From NCBI RefSeq assembly GCF_024494645.1, contig NZ_JANHDJ010000004.1, forward strand, positions 62,001 to 126,000: a DNA stretch of 64,000 nucleotides, given 5' to 3'. This document shows, one piece after another, positions 49,918 through 59,903 of the stretch. Source of the stretch: Halohasta litorea. GTDB lineage: Archaea > Halobacteriota > Halobacteria > Halobacteriales > Haloferacaceae. Position 1 is the first letter of the stretch. Each line of letters starts with the position of its first letter. The position numbers were made by a program, and so were the translations under genes. The notes beneath the pieces were generated by a model, which worked only from the letters and a program-made list of their open reading frames with translations, was not told the DNA's origin and did not search any database.

Positions 49918-50349
49918 TTATTTGACGATCGTTACGGGGACGGTTGCTTTGTCCAGGACGCTTTTGGCGACGCTGCCGACCCGGTTCGAGGCGTCGTCAG
50001 CCTCGCCGTGGTGGCCGACGTAGATCGCGTCGAAGCCGTTTTCGGCGGCGTAGGCCGTGATCCTGTCGGCGGGCTGGCCAGCCAACAGTTCGGTCGACGT
50101 TTCGATACTCGCCTCGCGTTTGTCGGCGGCCGTCTCAGCCAATCGTTCGGCCTCCGACAGCAGTTGTGTCCCGTGGTCGACAGCCGTCTCGCTGCCCGGA
50201 ATCACGAGGCTGCCGTCGACCAGTTTCGGCTCGGGTGTGAGCACGTGGACGATTTCGAGCGGCGCATCCCACGCGGTCGACTCGATGGCGGCGTGTTCGA
50301 TCGCTCTGTCGCTGACATCGGAGCCGTCTGTTGCCACGAGATACTTCAT
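49918..50349 (-). CDS. Universal stress protein UspA family
   Basis: A 143-residue Rossmann-like protein. The ATP-binding pattern G-x2-G-x9-GS is present in GHHGEADDASNRVGSVAKSV, so it is an ATP-binding member. The N-terminal strand KYLVATDGSD is typical. It is tandem to a second UspA gene 104 bases upstream on the same strand. Haloarchaea have many such genes and the specific role is unknown. Confidence 0.9.
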   Translation of the reverse strand: MKYLVATDGSDVSDRAIEHAAIESTAWDAPLEIVHVLTPEPKLVDGSLVIPGSETAVDHGTQLLSEAERLAETAADKREASIETSTELLAGQPADRITAYAAENGFDAIYVGHHGEADDASNRVGSVAKSVLDKATVPVTIVK

Positions 50350-50453
50350 AACTGGACGTTAGCAGGCAGATACTAATCAGTACAGGACCTTCCCATGCGG
50401 TGAGAACTGTGGCTGTTGTTGTCGGCCGTACTCCCGACTGGATCGCCGCCGAG

Positions 50454-50903
50454 CTACTCGGTGTGACGGACGATGTGAACGTCGTACTGCGGGTCCTTCG
50501 ACAGCGGGCTGCCGACGCTCGTCACCGGCGTCGAGATGCGCCCGGCGTTCTCGGTGCCGATGAAGATCACCGAGACGTCGAGTTCGGCGGCGACTTCTCG
50601 GATCGTCCGCGTGATATCGTCGGTCGCGGTGGCAGTCAACACCTCGCTGTCGGCGGGCTGCTCGCAGCGAAAGCTCGTCGCCGGGGAGATCTCCTCGACC
50701 TGCTGTTCGAACTGCTGGCACAACGCTTTGGGGTCGTAGGCCGCCTCCGAGGGGACCCACCCTCGCTCGACGGCGAACCCCGCGTCATCGGGGAACACCG
50801 TCAGGGCGACGCTCTCCTCGTCGCGGCTGTCGGCGAACGTCTCGGCCCGCTTCAGGGCGGTCTTGGCTAGTTCCGAGCCATCGAACGGCGTGAGGACAGT
50901 CAT
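50454..50903 (-). CDS. Universal stress protein UspA family, divergent ATP motif
   Basis: A 149-residue protein starting MTVLTPFDGSELAK with the UspA fold and a C-terminal GTENAGRISTPVTSVGSPLS in place of the ATP loop. The spacing and glycine pattern are altered, so ATP binding is uncertain. Two cysteines (near 79 and 97) are unusual. It lies upstream of the other UspA gene and probably forms one transcript with it. Confidence 0.85.
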   Translation of the reverse strand: MTVLTPFDGSELAKTALKRAETFADSRDEESVALTVFPDDAGFAVERGWVPSEAAYDPKALCQQFEQQVEEISPATSFRCEQPADSEVLTATATDDITRTIREVAAELDVSVIFIGTENAGRISTPVTSVGSPLSKDPQYDVHIVRHTE

Positions 50904-50978
50904 ATATCCGGCTTCGGCTGGCGGTCTTTTATACTCACCGTCGACTCCCGACCACTGGGAGCCCGGTCGGCTCTCTGG

Positions 50979-52487
50979 TTAGCGACCGTCGAGCCGACAG
51001 GTGTTGTCGGCCGCGCCGACGTAGAACGACTGGAGCTGCTGGGGCACCGTCGTTTCGTCGACGACGTTCACCACGAGGTCGTCGTCGCTCAGCGTCTCGC
51101 CGTCGTTGGCGTAGGTATTCTCCCTGACGGCCGCCTCACCCATCAGGTCGAGTTCCCCCGCGATGTTGCCGATCACCACGCAGGGCCGGTCCCGCTTGGC
51201 GTCGACCTGACTGTTGGCTCGCGAGAGGCTGCTCTTGGTCACATCGATCACGTTCTCCTCGGGTCGCCAGGAGCCGAAGAGGTCGAGAACGAACAGCCGG
51301 TTGCTCGCCAGCGCGTCGTCGAGGGTGACACCCGCCTCGCGTTGCAGGACGGTTTGGAGCGTCGACCGGTCGAGGCTGGCCGTCGGCGACAGCGAGACGG
51401 CCCACCCGGCGTCGATCGCCGCCGCAGCAAAGCCCGCGACCGCTTCGTCGACTGCGCTCTCGGCGGTCGGTGACCCTTCGGTGTCGGTGAGAATGACGTC
51501 GCGGGAGCCCGCGGGCAGGCTGCCGTCGCGGTCGAAGTCGTCGATCCCCGTCGGGACGGTGTCGGCCTCGTCGAGCCGCCGGTCGCGGTGCTGGCGCGCG
51601 GTCGACAGCGCGTCGTCGATCTCGCCGAGCAGGTCGGTCGTCTGGGCCCGCTCGTCGTGGATCTCGGTGACAGAGGACTCGATCTCGCGGGCCGCATCGG
51701 CGGTGTTCCGGGTAACGTTCGCCACCCGGGTGCTGGCCTCCGCGCCCTCCGAGACCGCTTCGGAGACCTCGTCGACCCCCGCGGCTGCCGACTCCATCTC
51801 GTCGTCGACGATATCCAGCTGGGATTCGGCGGTGGTGACCTCTTCGGCCCCGGTTTCGACCGCCTCGACGGCCGAATCGAGCGCGTCGGTCAGCTCGTCG
51901 GTCACCGACTGAATCTCCGTAACCGAGGTTTCGATCTCCTCGGTTCGGGACTGGGACTCCTCGGCCAGCGATTTGACCTCGTCGGCGACGACCGCGAACC
52001 CCGCGCCGTCCTCGCCCGCGCGGGCGGCCTCGATCGAGGCATTGAGCGCGAGCAGATTGGTTTGGTCGGCGATATCGTCGATCACGTCGACGACCTCGTT
52101 GATGCGATCGATCTGGGATTCGAGCGTCTCGACCCGGTTGGCGACCCGCTGTGTGGCCGCCGACGCCGCTTCCATCGCTTCGGTCGCCTCACTCGTCGCC
52201 TCCCGGCCGTCGGAGGCAGCTGTCGCCGCCCGATCAGTCGTCGCGCTCACCTCGTCGGCGCTGGCGGCGACCTCCTGGATCGTCGCACTCAGGTCAGTGA
52301 CGTCCTCGGCGACGGTCTCCATGTCCTCGACCTGCGTGCTCGCGGCATCCCGAATCAACGAGAGCCGCTCGTCGACCGACTCCGAGGTGGCGTGAACGAC
52401 GCCAACCGCCCCCTGTGCGTTCGCGATCAACCCGTCTTCGATACCAACACCTTCGCCCCCTACCGGGGTCGACTGCTCTGTTGCCAT
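50979..52487 (-). CDS. Soluble chemotaxis transducer fused to a KaiC/RecA-like domain
   Basis: A 502-residue cytoplasmic protein without membrane segments or HAMP. Residues 20-300 are a methyl-accepting signalling coiled coil with the canonical tip [20 protein letters not shown] and flanking glutamate-rich methylation helices. Residues 315-502 resemble a RecA/KaiC-type domain: [18 protein letters not shown] matches the lead into Walker A, but the lysine-containing P-loop is lost ([12 protein letters not shown]). A beta strand/Asp pattern FVLDLFGSW follows. Start ATG 52487 is chosen because upstream residues are not family-like. Haloarchaea use cytosolic transducers to sense internal metabolites; the degenerate domain may be a ligand sensor. 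Confidence 0.85.
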   Translation of the reverse strand: MATEQSTPVGGEGVGIEDGLIANAQGAVGVVHATSESVDERLSLIRDAASTQVEDMETVAEDVTDLSATIQEVAASADEVSATTDRAATAASDGREATSEATEAMEAASAATQRVANRVETLESQIDRINEVVDVIDDIADQTNLLALNASIEAARAGEDGAGFAVVADEVKSLAEESQSRTEEIETSVTEIQSVTDELTDALDSAVEAVETGAEEVTTAESQLDIVDDEMESAAAGVDEVSEAVSEGAEASTRVANVTRNTADAAREIESSVTEIHDERAQTTDLLGEIDDALSTARQHRDRRLDEADTVPTGIDDFDRDGSLPAGSRDVILTDTEGSPTAESAVDEAVAGFAAAAIDAGWAVSLSPTASLDRSTLQTVLQREAGVTLDDALASNRLFVLDLFGSWRPEENVIDVTKSSLSRANSQVDAKRDRPCVVIGNIAGELDLMGEAAVRENTYANDGETLSDDDLVVNVVDETTVPQQLQSFYVGAADNTCRLDGR

Positions 52488-52756
52488 TGGTTGTGTTGTG
52501 AACGAATAACAAGCCACTAAAGTATTTATATAGAATATAAATAGTGAACAATTTTGAGAGCAAACAATGGGCATTCGTTTCGAATTGTGATATATGAGTT
52601 GTAAATCGCTTATTTTGGAGTGGATTCGAAGGTTCGTTTGATTTTGGTCCTTTTATATTCTGTTTTTACGATCTCTCCGCGTGTTTCACTGCTGTCGACG
52701 GCGTTCTGCGACCGGAAGACCGAAGCGATGAAGAAACCCGACAGCCTACGGTTGGT

Positions 52757-53578
52757 ATGGTAGACCGGATCAGTGGCAAACTATTAGACCAGGAGACGCT
52801 CGCCCGGCGCGTCGCGCGCGGCGAGGCCCCCGACTGGGTTGCCGACCACTGGTGTTCGTTCCGTGACGGCTTGCTCGGCGAACGGAACGGTTCGCCGTTT
52901 CCCTGCTATTTCGGGATCGAATCCGTCAAAAACGGCGAGCCGCTGTACGCCGTGGTGCCGTCGCTGACCGACAAGGACGCCCTGCTCGATCTCGGGCGCG
53001 TCCTCGGGGAGTACCTCGATAGCTGGCAAGAGTACAGCGAGACCGCCTCGCTGGTGACGTTCTTCAAACCGCCCGAGACGGAGCTCTCGGAGGCTGACTA
53101 TCACGAACACCTCTGGCACATCCTCCAGTTCCTCCACGTCCACGACCCCGAGCCGTGGCCCGAGGAGATCCCGACCGACCCCGACGACCCCTACTGGGAG
53201 TTTTCCTTCGCTGGCGAGCCGATCTTCCCGACCTGCCGGGCCCCCTTTTATGAGACGCGGAAGAGCCGCTACTGTCCGATCGGCCTGGAGATCACCTTCC
53301 AGCCGCGGGCGCTGTTCGAGACGCTCGATGTCACCGCCGACACCGAGAAAGGCCAGCACGCCCGCGAGGTGATTCAAGATCGGCTTGAGGACTACGACGG
53401 CGTCTGCCCCCACGCCGACATCGGCGACTGGGGCGTCGACGGCGACCGCGAGTGGCCCCAGTATCTGCTCTCGGCGGACGACGACCAAGCCCCCGACGAC
53501 TGCCCCATCGCCGTCTCCCGCGAACATCCCAAATCACGGCGGCTCATCGACGACGGGGAGCCGGTGGCCTCGATATGA
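52757..53578 (+). CDS. YqcI/YcgG family protein
   Basis: A 273-residue cytoplasmic protein of the YqcI/YcgG (PF08892-type) family: [19 protein letters not shown], a central [18 protein letters not shown] and the [22 protein letters not shown] segment are typical. The family includes GntA, a haem-dependent N-hydroxylase of guanitoxin synthesis, so an oxygenase role is possible; that link is from family knowledge. Several conserved His and Cys residues could be haem ligands. Its TGA overlaps the start of the cysteine hydrolase gene by four bases (ATGA), so the two probably act together. It is divergent from the transducer gene. Confidence 0.85.
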   Translation: MVDRISGKLLDQETLARRVARGEAPDWVADHWCSFRDGLLGERNGSPFPCYFGIESVKNGEPLYAVVPSLTDKDALLDLGRVLGEYLDSWQEYSETASLVTFFKPPETELSEADYHEHLWHILQFLHVHDPEPWPEEIPTDPDDPYWEFSFAGEPIFPTCRAPFYETRKSRYCPIGLEITFQPRALFETLDVTADTEKGQHAREVIQDRLEDYDGVCPHADIGDWGVDGDREWPQYLLSADDDQAPDDCPIAVSREHPKSRRLIDDGEPVASI

Positions 53579-54144
53579 GCCTCGTGCTCGGCGATCGGCC
53601 GGTACTCGTGCTCGTCGACTTCCAGGAGGGGTTCGACGAGCCGCGGTGGGGCGAGCGGAACAATCCCGAAGCCGAGACTCGGGCGGCCGACCTGCTGGCG
53701 GCCTGGCGCGAGCGGGGGCTGCCGGTCGTCCACGTCCGCCACGACTCGACCGACCCCGACTCCCCACTCCGCGGCGACGCATCCGGCTTCGCTTTTAAAT
53801 CCAACCTCCAGCCCCGCGACGACGAGCCGGAGTTCGTCAAGCGCGTCAACGGCGCATTTATAAACACCGGGCTGGACGCGTGGCTCCGCGAGCGGGACCT
53901 CGAAACGCTTGTCGTCTGTGGATTGACGACCGACCACTGTGTCTCGACGACGACGCGGATGGCCGAAAACAGGGGGTACGAAGTCGTCGTCGCTCGGGAC
54001 GCGACGGCGACGTTCGACCGCCACCTCGACGGCGAGCGGTTCGACGCCGAGACGGTCCACCGCACTGCCCTCGCTCACCTCAACGGGGAGTTCGCCACGA
54101 TCGCTGACGCCGAGACGGTGATCGGCCGAATAGCCACTCTCTGA
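53575..54144 (+). CDS. Isochorismatase-like cysteine hydrolase
   Basis: A 189-residue hydrolase with the Asp-Lys-Cys triad D15 (LVDFQEGF), K89 (FVKRVNGAF) and C122 (TTDHCVSTT). The family includes nicotinamidase, isochorismatase and N-carbamoyl hydrolases; the substrate cannot be told, but the [14 protein letters not shown] insertion is unlike nicotinamidase. Start ATG 53575 overlaps the YqcI/YcgG stop by four bases, indicating translational coupling and a shared pathway. Confidence 0.9.
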   Translation: MSLVLGDRPVLVLVDFQEGFDEPRWGERNNPEAETRAADLLAAWRERGLPVVHVRHDSTDPDSPLRGDASGFAFKSNLQPRDDEPEFVKRVNGAFINTGLDAWLRERDLETLVVCGLTTDHCVSTTTRMAENRGYEVVVARDATATFDRHLDGERFDAETVHRTALAHLNGEFATIADAETVIGRIATL

Positions 54145-54239
54145 AATATATCAAAATCCTCGATATTCAGAGATATGGGGCCTGAAACAGCTGTTTTTCG
54201 ACTCCTATACTTTTCACCGATCGTCACAAATCTGGTGGT

Positions 54240-55217
54240 ATGTCAGCCCCGTGGCAGATATTGCTCCCTCCAGAGATCGATCCGGCAGGTCCGTCATCGA
54301 TCGACGATTTCGCCGACTGTACCGGCATGGATGCCTACGATAGCGTCGACGATGCGCTCGGCGATATCGCACAATACGACGCGGTCATTGTGAGGGTCGC
54401 CGAACTCGATCGGGAGGTGATCGAGCGCGCCGAGAGCCTGCAGGTGATCGCCAAACACGGTAGCGGACTGGATAACGTCGATATCGAGGCGGCCTCCGAA
54501 CACGACATCGTGGTCTGCAACACCCCCGGAGTCAACGCCCGGTCGGTGGCCGAACACGCGATTGCCCTCCAGTTCGGCGTCCGACGCAACCTCGCGGCCG
54601 CCGACCGCCACGTCCGTGCGGGCGGCTGGGATCGCTCGGCGTTCGTCGGCTACGAACTCCAGGACAGTACCCTCGGACTGATGGGCTTCGGCTCAATCGC
54701 CCACGAAACCGCGGCCATCGCCCAAGGAATCGGCCTCGACGTCATCATTTACGATCCGAACCACCCCGCCGACCGGATCCCCGAGGGGATCGGCCGCGTC
54801 GACGAACTCATCGACCTCTTCAGGGAGTCGGATGCGGTGAGCCTCCATGTGCCGCTGGTCGATGGCACCTACCACGCCGTCTCGACCGCGCAGTTCGAGG
54901 CCCTCGGCGAAGACGGCGTCCTCATCAATACCTCCCGCGGTGGCGTCGTCGACAAAGACGCCCTGCTTGCGGCACTCGACAACGACGTGATCGCCGGGGC
55001 GGGCATCGACAACTTCGAGGAGGAGCCGCCGGGGGCCGACCATCCGATCTACGAGCATAGCGAGGTCCTGATGACTCCACACATTGCTGGCGTCACCTAT
55101 GACGCCCTCGAACGCATGAGTCGCGGCGCGGCGGCCAACGTCCGGACCGTCTACGAGGGCGGCCTGCCGGCATCGACGGTCAACCGCGAGGCACTCGAAG
55201 GGGAGGCGAGCCAATGA
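54240..55217 (+). CDS. D-2-hydroxyacid dehydrogenase
   Basis: A 325-residue NAD(P)-dependent enzyme of the D-isomer family. The Rossmann motif GFGSIAHETAAIA near 142 and the catalytic Arg (NTSRGG), Glu (NFEEEPP) and His (TPHIAG) are all present. Related archaeal enzymes reduce or oxidise glyoxylate, hydroxypyruvate or sugar-acid intermediates. Its stop overlaps the aldolase gene by four bases, suggesting a shared pathway, for example deoxy-keto acid degradation. A TATA-like CCTATACTTT (54207-54216) is about 27 bases before the ATG. Confidence 0.9.
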   Translation: MSAPWQILLPPEIDPAGPSSIDDFADCTGMDAYDSVDDALGDIAQYDAVIVRVAELDREVIERAESLQVIAKHGSGLDNVDIEAASEHDIVVCNTPGVNARSVAEHAIALQFGVRRNLAAADRHVRAGGWDRSAFVGYELQDSTLGLMGFGSIAHETAAIAQGIGLDVIIYDPNHPADRIPEGIGRVDELIDLFRESDAVSLHVPLVDGTYHAVSTAQFEALGEDGVLINTSRGGVVDKDALLAALDNDVIAGAGIDNFEEEPPGADHPIYEHSEVLMTPHIAGVTYDALERMSRGAAANVRTVYEGGLPASTVNREALEGEASQ

Positions 55218-55999
55218 GGACCGAAAACGGGTTCCGGCGCGCAGTCGAGAACGGCGAGACGATCTTCGGCGCGGCGTGTGCGACCTTCTCGCCGACAGTC
55301 ATCGAGACGCTCGGCACCGTCGGCATGGATTTCGTCTGGCTGGATTTCGAACACGGCGGGCCGAGTCCTTACGACAGCACCGTCTTCGAGGAGCTCACGC
55401 GCGCCGCGGAGGCTGGCGACACCGAACTCCTGGTCCGGCTGCCGAAACCCGAGCCCGCACTCGTCAGGAAGGTCCTGGATGCGGGCGTCCGGACGATCCT
55501 CATTCCCCGGATCGAGACGGCCGACCAGCTCCGCCCGGCGCTCGAAGCCGCCCACTTCGCCTACGATGGCGATGTCGGCGACCGCGGGGTCGGCGTCGGC
55601 CGCACCAGCGAGTGGGAGGGCTACGTCGACAGCCACATCGGCGGCGAGGACAGCGAGGTGCTGGTGGGGACGATGATCGAAAACCAACAGGCCGTCGAGA
55701 ACATCGAAGAGGTCCTCTCGCTGCCAGGGCTCGGCTTTGCCTTTCTCGGCCCGGCGGACCTCTCGATGTCGTTGTCCGGCGGCGACCCCTTGGACAAGAA
55801 CCCCGAACAACTACAGGCCGCCATCGACCGCACCCGCGAGGCCTGTCTGGAGGCTGGCGTCCCGATCGGGCGGATTCAGAACGATCCGATTGCTGCGCGC
55901 GAGGCCGTCGAACAGGGGTTCCAGATCGTCCGTATCGGCGGCGATACCGGCGCGATCCGCTCGACGCTGAGCGGGCGGCTCGATCTGGTCACCGAATAG
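55214..55999 (+). CDS. HpcH/HpaI-type aldolase
   Basis: A 261-residue metal-dependent class II aldolase of the HpcH/HpaI/citrate-lyase family. Metal-binding glutamate in FEHGGPSPYD and the ENQQAVENIEEV region near 156 are present, with the GPADLSMSL motif. The family includes 2-keto-3-deoxy-sugar acid aldolases; substrates here are inferred only from the linked dehydrogenase. It is translationally coupled to that gene (ATGA overlap). Confidence 0.88.
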   Translation: MRTENGFRRAVENGETIFGAACATFSPTVIETLGTVGMDFVWLDFEHGGPSPYDSTVFEELTRAAEAGDTELLVRLPKPEPALVRKVLDAGVRTILIPRIETADQLRPALEAAHFAYDGDVGDRGVGVGRTSEWEGYVDSHIGGEDSEVLVGTMIENQQAVENIEEVLSLPGLGFAFLGPADLSMSLSGGDPLDKNPEQLQAAIDRTREACLEAGVPIGRIQNDPIAAREAVEQGFQIVRIGGDTGAIRSTLSGRLDLVTE

Positions 56000-56055
56000 C
56001 TGACGGGGATCGACCGTCGGCGTAGCCTTTTGGCCGTGGGTCGACAATTCCCGAT

Positions 56056-56544
56056 ATGGCCGTCACACCCGAAACCGCCGTCTTCGGTGTGACAAGCGCG
56101 CTTCTCGTAGTGGCTGGTCTCGCGTTGTCCTGGAGCGGGGCTCGGCAGTACCGTCACCAACGTGGGGCTGTTAGCCGCGCCGAGGCGGCCAGCGGCACGA
56201 TCGAGACCGTCGATATCGAACAGGTAAAAAACGGCACTAGGTCGGCGTACGTTCCCGCAGTCACATACGAGTATCAGACGCCGACCCAGCGGCTTCGCGG
56301 CACGCGGATCTACCCCGGTTCGAGCCGGTATACGAAACTGTTCCACAGCGAATCGGCGGTCCGCTCGGTGATCGATAACTACGAGCCCGGCGCGTCGACG
56401 ACCGTCTACTACGACCGGGCCAACCCACATCACTCGTTTCTCGACCCGACTCCCCACCGCGGTCCGAACCTCGCACGGATCGGCTTCGGCCTCGGACTGG
56501 TCAGTCTCGGCGTAGTCCTCCTGTCGCTGTCGGGAGTTATATAA
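56056..56544 (+). CDS. DUF3592 family membrane protein
   Basis: A 162-residue protein with two membrane helices (about 8-26 and 140-160) and a beta-rich outer domain between, as in DUF3592: a repetitive strand region with TRSAYVPAVTYEYQTPTQ. The function of the family is unknown. It follows the aldolase by about 56 bases and has its own possible promoter; it may be co-transcribed. Confidence 0.8.
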   Translation: MAVTPETAVFGVTSALLVVAGLALSWSGARQYRHQRGAVSRAEAASGTIETVDIEQVKNGTRSAYVPAVTYEYQTPTQRLRGTRIYPGSSRYTKLFHSESAVRSVIDNYEPGASTTVYYDRANPHHSFLDPTPHRGPNLARIGFGLGLVSLGVVLLSLSGVI

Positions 56545-56567
56545 AAACAGCCAGCACAGCCAGCAGT

Positions 56568-57941
56568 TCAGTCGTCGGCCGGAGCCGGTTCGGCTTCGGC
56601 CTCGCGCGGGAAGTTGTCGATCGTCGCCCGGCGGAAGCCGTCCTCGTCGAACTCGTGTTCGCCATCGAGGAACTCGATCACTTGCTTGGTGTCGCGCATC
56701 GCGTTCTTCAGACAGGTCGAGGCCCCCGGCGAGGGCGTGATGTTGAAGATGATGTCGTCGCCGGTGATTTTGGCCTCGCCCATATCGAGAGATTTCGTCT
56801 TCGTGTTGACGATCTGCGGCCGGATGCCGCCGAACCCTTTCGCTCGCTTGATGTCGCCCTCCTCGACAGTCGGGACGACCTTCTGGACGTCCGGCAGGAA
56901 CGTCTTCCGGCCGACCACGGGGATATCGTACAGCAGGTTTTCGATGACGAACGGGAAGAGGATCCGGTCGGCCATGATGTTGGCGTAGCTGAGGAAGGAG
57001 TCCGGATTCATCCCGAAGACGTCGAAGAAGTCCGGAACCGACGACAGCTCGCCGCGTTCGAGCCCCGGGACGACCTTCGCGGTTGGGCCGAACCGCGTCA
57101 TGTTCTGGTCGTGGACCTCGGCGTCGCCGTGGACCGCCGCGAACGGCAGTTTCTTCATCTGGAGGGTGTAGACCTTCCCGTTCAGGAGGCCCTCGTTGGC
57201 GACGAAGAAGCTCCCCGCGACCGGCAGCAGCGACAGGTCCTCGCCGTAGCCCATTTTCTTGGCGATCTGGAGGCTGTGGGAGCCCGCGGTGACGACTGTC
57301 GTATCCGCCGCGAACCAGCCCTCGTTTTCGGTCTCGATGAGGAACTCGTCGTCGGTCTCGTTGACGCGCTCGACTTTGGTTCCGGTGTAGACATCGACGT
57401 GTTCGTGTTCCCGGACCTGATCGACGAAGGCCTTCGAGAGTTCGCCGTAGTCGACGGTGTAGCCGTCGGGCGTCTGGAGCGCGAGTAGCTCTTTGCTCGG
57501 ATCACGACCCTCGACGACCTTGGGCTCGATCTCGGCGATCTCCTCGCGGCCGATGGCTTCGAGTTTGGGGAACAGATCGCCGAACCCCTCGTCGTCGTAG
57601 CGGGATTCGAGCTTGTCGACCTCGTCGTCGCCGACCGCCAGCACCATCTTGCTCCGCTTGCTGTGCATCTCGCGGTCGGGGTCTTTGGCTTCGAGATAGC
57701 CCGCGACCATCTCCGCGCCCTCCTTGACTTTCTCGGCCTTTTCGAGGGTATAGTTGGTCTCGATATCTCCGAAGTGGAGCGTCTGGGAGTTGTTCGTGTG
57801 GTGGGAGTTGATCGCCGCGATCTCGTCTTCCTTTTCGATCAGTGCGACCCGCTCGATGTCGGTGAACGTGGCAACCGTGTACAGTAACGATGCGCCGCTG
57901 ATTCCGCCGCCAACGATGACTAAGTCGTATTCTTTCGGCAT
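56568..57941 (-). CDS. mqo: Malate:quinone oxidoreductase-type FAD protein
   Basis: A 457-residue flavoprotein. The FAD motif VGGGISGAS at 10-18 and the family signatures SHHTNNSQTLHFGDIETNYT and KMVLAVGDDEVD are present, and the C-terminal NITPSPGASTCLKNA matches the Mqo/L2HGDH group. It should oxidise malate (or a close 2-hydroxyacid) and feed electrons to menaquinone, linking the TCA cycle to respiration. It has no signal peptide. A 13-bp palindrome lies 123 bases before the start. It converges with the DUF3592 gene. Confidence 0.9.
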   Translation of the reverse strand: MPKEYDLVIVGGGISGASLLYTVATFTDIERVALIEKEDEIAAINSHHTNNSQTLHFGDIETNYTLEKAEKVKEGAEMVAGYLEAKDPDREMHSKRSKMVLAVGDDEVDKLESRYDDEGFGDLFPKLEAIGREEIAEIEPKVVEGRDPSKELLALQTPDGYTVDYGELSKAFVDQVREHEHVDVYTGTKVERVNETDDEFLIETENEGWFAADTTVVTAGSHSLQIAKKMGYGEDLSLLPVAGSFFVANEGLLNGKVYTLQMKKLPFAAVHGDAEVHDQNMTRFGPTAKVVPGLERGELSSVPDFFDVFGMNPDSFLSYANIMADRILFPFVIENLLYDIPVVGRKTFLPDVQKVVPTVEEGDIKRAKGFGGIRPQIVNTKTKSLDMGEAKITGDDIIFNITPSPGASTCLKNAMRDTKQVIEFLDGEHEFDEDGFRRATIDNFPREAEAEPAPADD

Positions 57942-58063
57942 ATGTAGTGTGTCCCTCGGAATCGCTGACTGTCTTCGACCTAATGTGGTCGTCGACCTAC
58001 AAAGGAGCTACTATCTCTGCTGCCGTGTGTTACCACAGCTACTACCCGATGCAGTCAGGTAGT

Positions 58064-58076
58064 TAGTCGGCGACTA
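58064..58076. promoter_or_regulatory. 13-bp palindrome beside a TATA box, upstream of mqo
   Basis: TAGTCG-G-CGACTA, identical to the element at 11322-11334 read on the other strand. On the minus strand it follows directly after a TATA-like AATATAAATA (about 58074-58083), in the classical repressor position for leftward transcription into mqo with a leader of roughly 110 bases. Confidence 0.45.
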
Positions 58077-58199
58077 TTTATATTGGTTCGAGAACGGTAC
58101 GCCTCGTTTCGCTGTCAGCTCGACGATTCGATGCGGATTGCCGAATACACAGCGAGAGTCGGTACCAGTATGTAAAAGCCGGACCGCGGGGTGCGTCGA

Positions 58200-59768
58200 C
58201 TACTCCGAGGTGATGACGTCGTCGATCCGCAGGATCATCGTCGCAGCCTCGGTCGCCGACTCGATAGCCTCGCGTTTGACCGCCGCTGGGTCCAGGATAC
58301 CTGCCTCGACGGGATCGCCGATCTCGCCGCTGCGGCCGGTCGAAACGATGCCAGCGATCCCCTCCGCATCGTGCTGGGCGCGGAGGTCGACCAGCGCGTC
58401 GATGGCGTCCATCCCGGTGTTTTCGGCCAGCGTGCGCGGCAGGGCGTCGACGGCGTCGGCGAAGGCGTCGATAGCGAGCTGTTTGCGACCCTCGACACCG
58501 GCGGCGTGGCTCCGGATGTGGTCGGAGATGGCGACCTCGGTGCCACCCGCACCGGGGACGACGCCACCTTTGTCGAGGGCGGCGATGGTGACGTCGATCG
58601 CGTCGTTGAGCGCGCGTTCGAGCTCGTCGATCACGTGGTCGGTGCTGCCGCGGACGAACAGCGTGACGTAGTCGGTCTCGGTGCCGCCGTCGACGAAGGC
58701 AGCCTCCTCGTCGCCGTAGGTTTGGATCGACACCGAGTCGACCGTGCCGAGATCCTCGGTATCGAGGTCAGACAGCGTGCCGAGGTGTTTCGCACCCGTC
58801 GCCTTGGCGAGTGACTTCGATTTCTTCGAGGAGACGCTCTCGAAGGCCAGGATCCCGGCGTCGGCCAGATAGCCAGCCACGCGGTCGTCGATGTCGCCGG
58901 TACAGAACAACACCTCGACGCCCGCGTCGGTCAGCGTCTCGGCGTAGCGCCGGAGCTCGCTGTCTTCGGCCTCGACGGCGGCGTTGAGCTGGTCGACGCT
59001 CGAAACCTTGTACTCGGCGTCGGCCTCGCTCGTCCGGACTTCGAGGTCGGCATCCAGAATCGCCGCGGTCGCGTCTTCGACGCTGCGGGGCATGTTGGCG
59101 TTGGCGGGCTCCTCGCTGAGCACGACGCCGTCGACGAGTTCGGTCGCACTGGAGGCCGCGCCGGTCTGGGTGTGGATGCGGATGTCTTCGCGGTCGATTC
59201 GGTCGCCGCCTGCGACCTGCTGGACGGCCCCGACGACCTGTGCAGCCAGCACCTCGGCGGTCACGTCGCCGGTCCCTTTGCCGGTCATACTGGATTCGGC
59301 GACCGCTTCGAGAATGTCGTCGTCGAGGTCGATGTCCAGGACCTGCTCGTCGATGGCCTCCTGGGCGAGGCGGGCGGCCTCGTGATACCCCTCGACGATC
59401 ACCGTCGGGTGGAGATCCGAGTCGAGCAGCTCCTCGGCCTCCGAGAGGAGTTCGCCCGCCAGCACTGCGGCAGTCGTTGTTCCATCGCCGACTTCCACTT
59501 CCTGGGTCTCGGCGACCTCGACGATCATCTGTGCGGCGGGATGCTCGATATCCATCGTGTTGAGGATGGTCGCGCCGTCGTTGGTGATGGTGACATCACC
59601 CGACGAGCCGACGAGCATCTTGTCCATTCCTTTCGGGCCCAGTGTGGTCCGCACCGCGTTGGCAACGGCCTTGCCTGCGCGAATGTTTGAGTCTTGGGCG
59701 GCCTGTCCTTTCGTCCGTTCGTTGTTCTCCGAGAGAATGAACAGTGGCTGTTGACCTCGTGATGACAT
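58200..59768 (-). CDS. cct3: Thermosome (group II chaperonin) subunit, GGM-tail-less
   Basis: ATP-driven folding machine subunit, 522 residues. ATP-binding motifs [33 protein letters not shown] and the later [13 protein letters not shown] are intact. The protein ends RIDDVITSE, without the glycine-methionine repeat tail of the major haloarchaeal subunits; the length and ending match the smaller third subunit (CCT3) of Haloferax. Start ATG 59768 is preferred because the family N-terminus ([12 protein letters not shown]) follows directly. A strong TATA box is 39 bases upstream, and heat induction is likely. Confidence 0.93.
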   Translation of the reverse strand: MSSRGQQPLFILSENNERTKGQAAQDSNIRAGKAVANAVRTTLGPKGMDKMLVGSSGDVTITNDGATILNTMDIEHPAAQMIVEVAETQEVEVGDGTTTAAVLAGELLSEAEELLDSDLHPTVIVEGYHEAARLAQEAIDEQVLDIDLDDDILEAVAESSMTGKGTGDVTAEVLAAQVVGAVQQVAGGDRIDREDIRIHTQTGAASSATELVDGVVLSEEPANANMPRSVEDATAAILDADLEVRTSEADAEYKVSSVDQLNAAVEAEDSELRRYAETLTDAGVEVLFCTGDIDDRVAGYLADAGILAFESVSSKKSKSLAKATGAKHLGTLSDLDTEDLGTVDSVSIQTYGDEEAAFVDGGTETDYVTLFVRGSTDHVIDELERALNDAIDVTIAALDKGGVVPGAGGTEVAISDHIRSHAAGVEGRKQLAIDAFADAVDALPRTLAENTGMDAIDALVDLRAQHDAEGIAGIVSTGRSGEIGDPVEAGILDPAAVKREAIESATEAATMILRIDDVITSE

Positions 59769-59802
59769 TATGAATACCCTCACTACCAGATGGTTTGCAG
59801 TT

Positions 59803-59812
59803 CTATATAAAA
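59803..59812 (-). promoter_or_regulatory. TATA box of the thermosome gene
   Basis: Minus-strand TTTTATATAG at 59803-59812, 39 bases before the ATG, with an A-rich GAAAA element just upstream that could bind TFB. The predicted leader is about 14 bases. Confidence 0.6.
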
Positions 59813-59903
59813 TTTTCTATCCTTGATTCCGCTAATCACCCGAGGGAGCGGCGGTAGAGGAGACGACCGCTCCAGGACAACCCTGAAACGGAGACAGTCG
59901 ACT

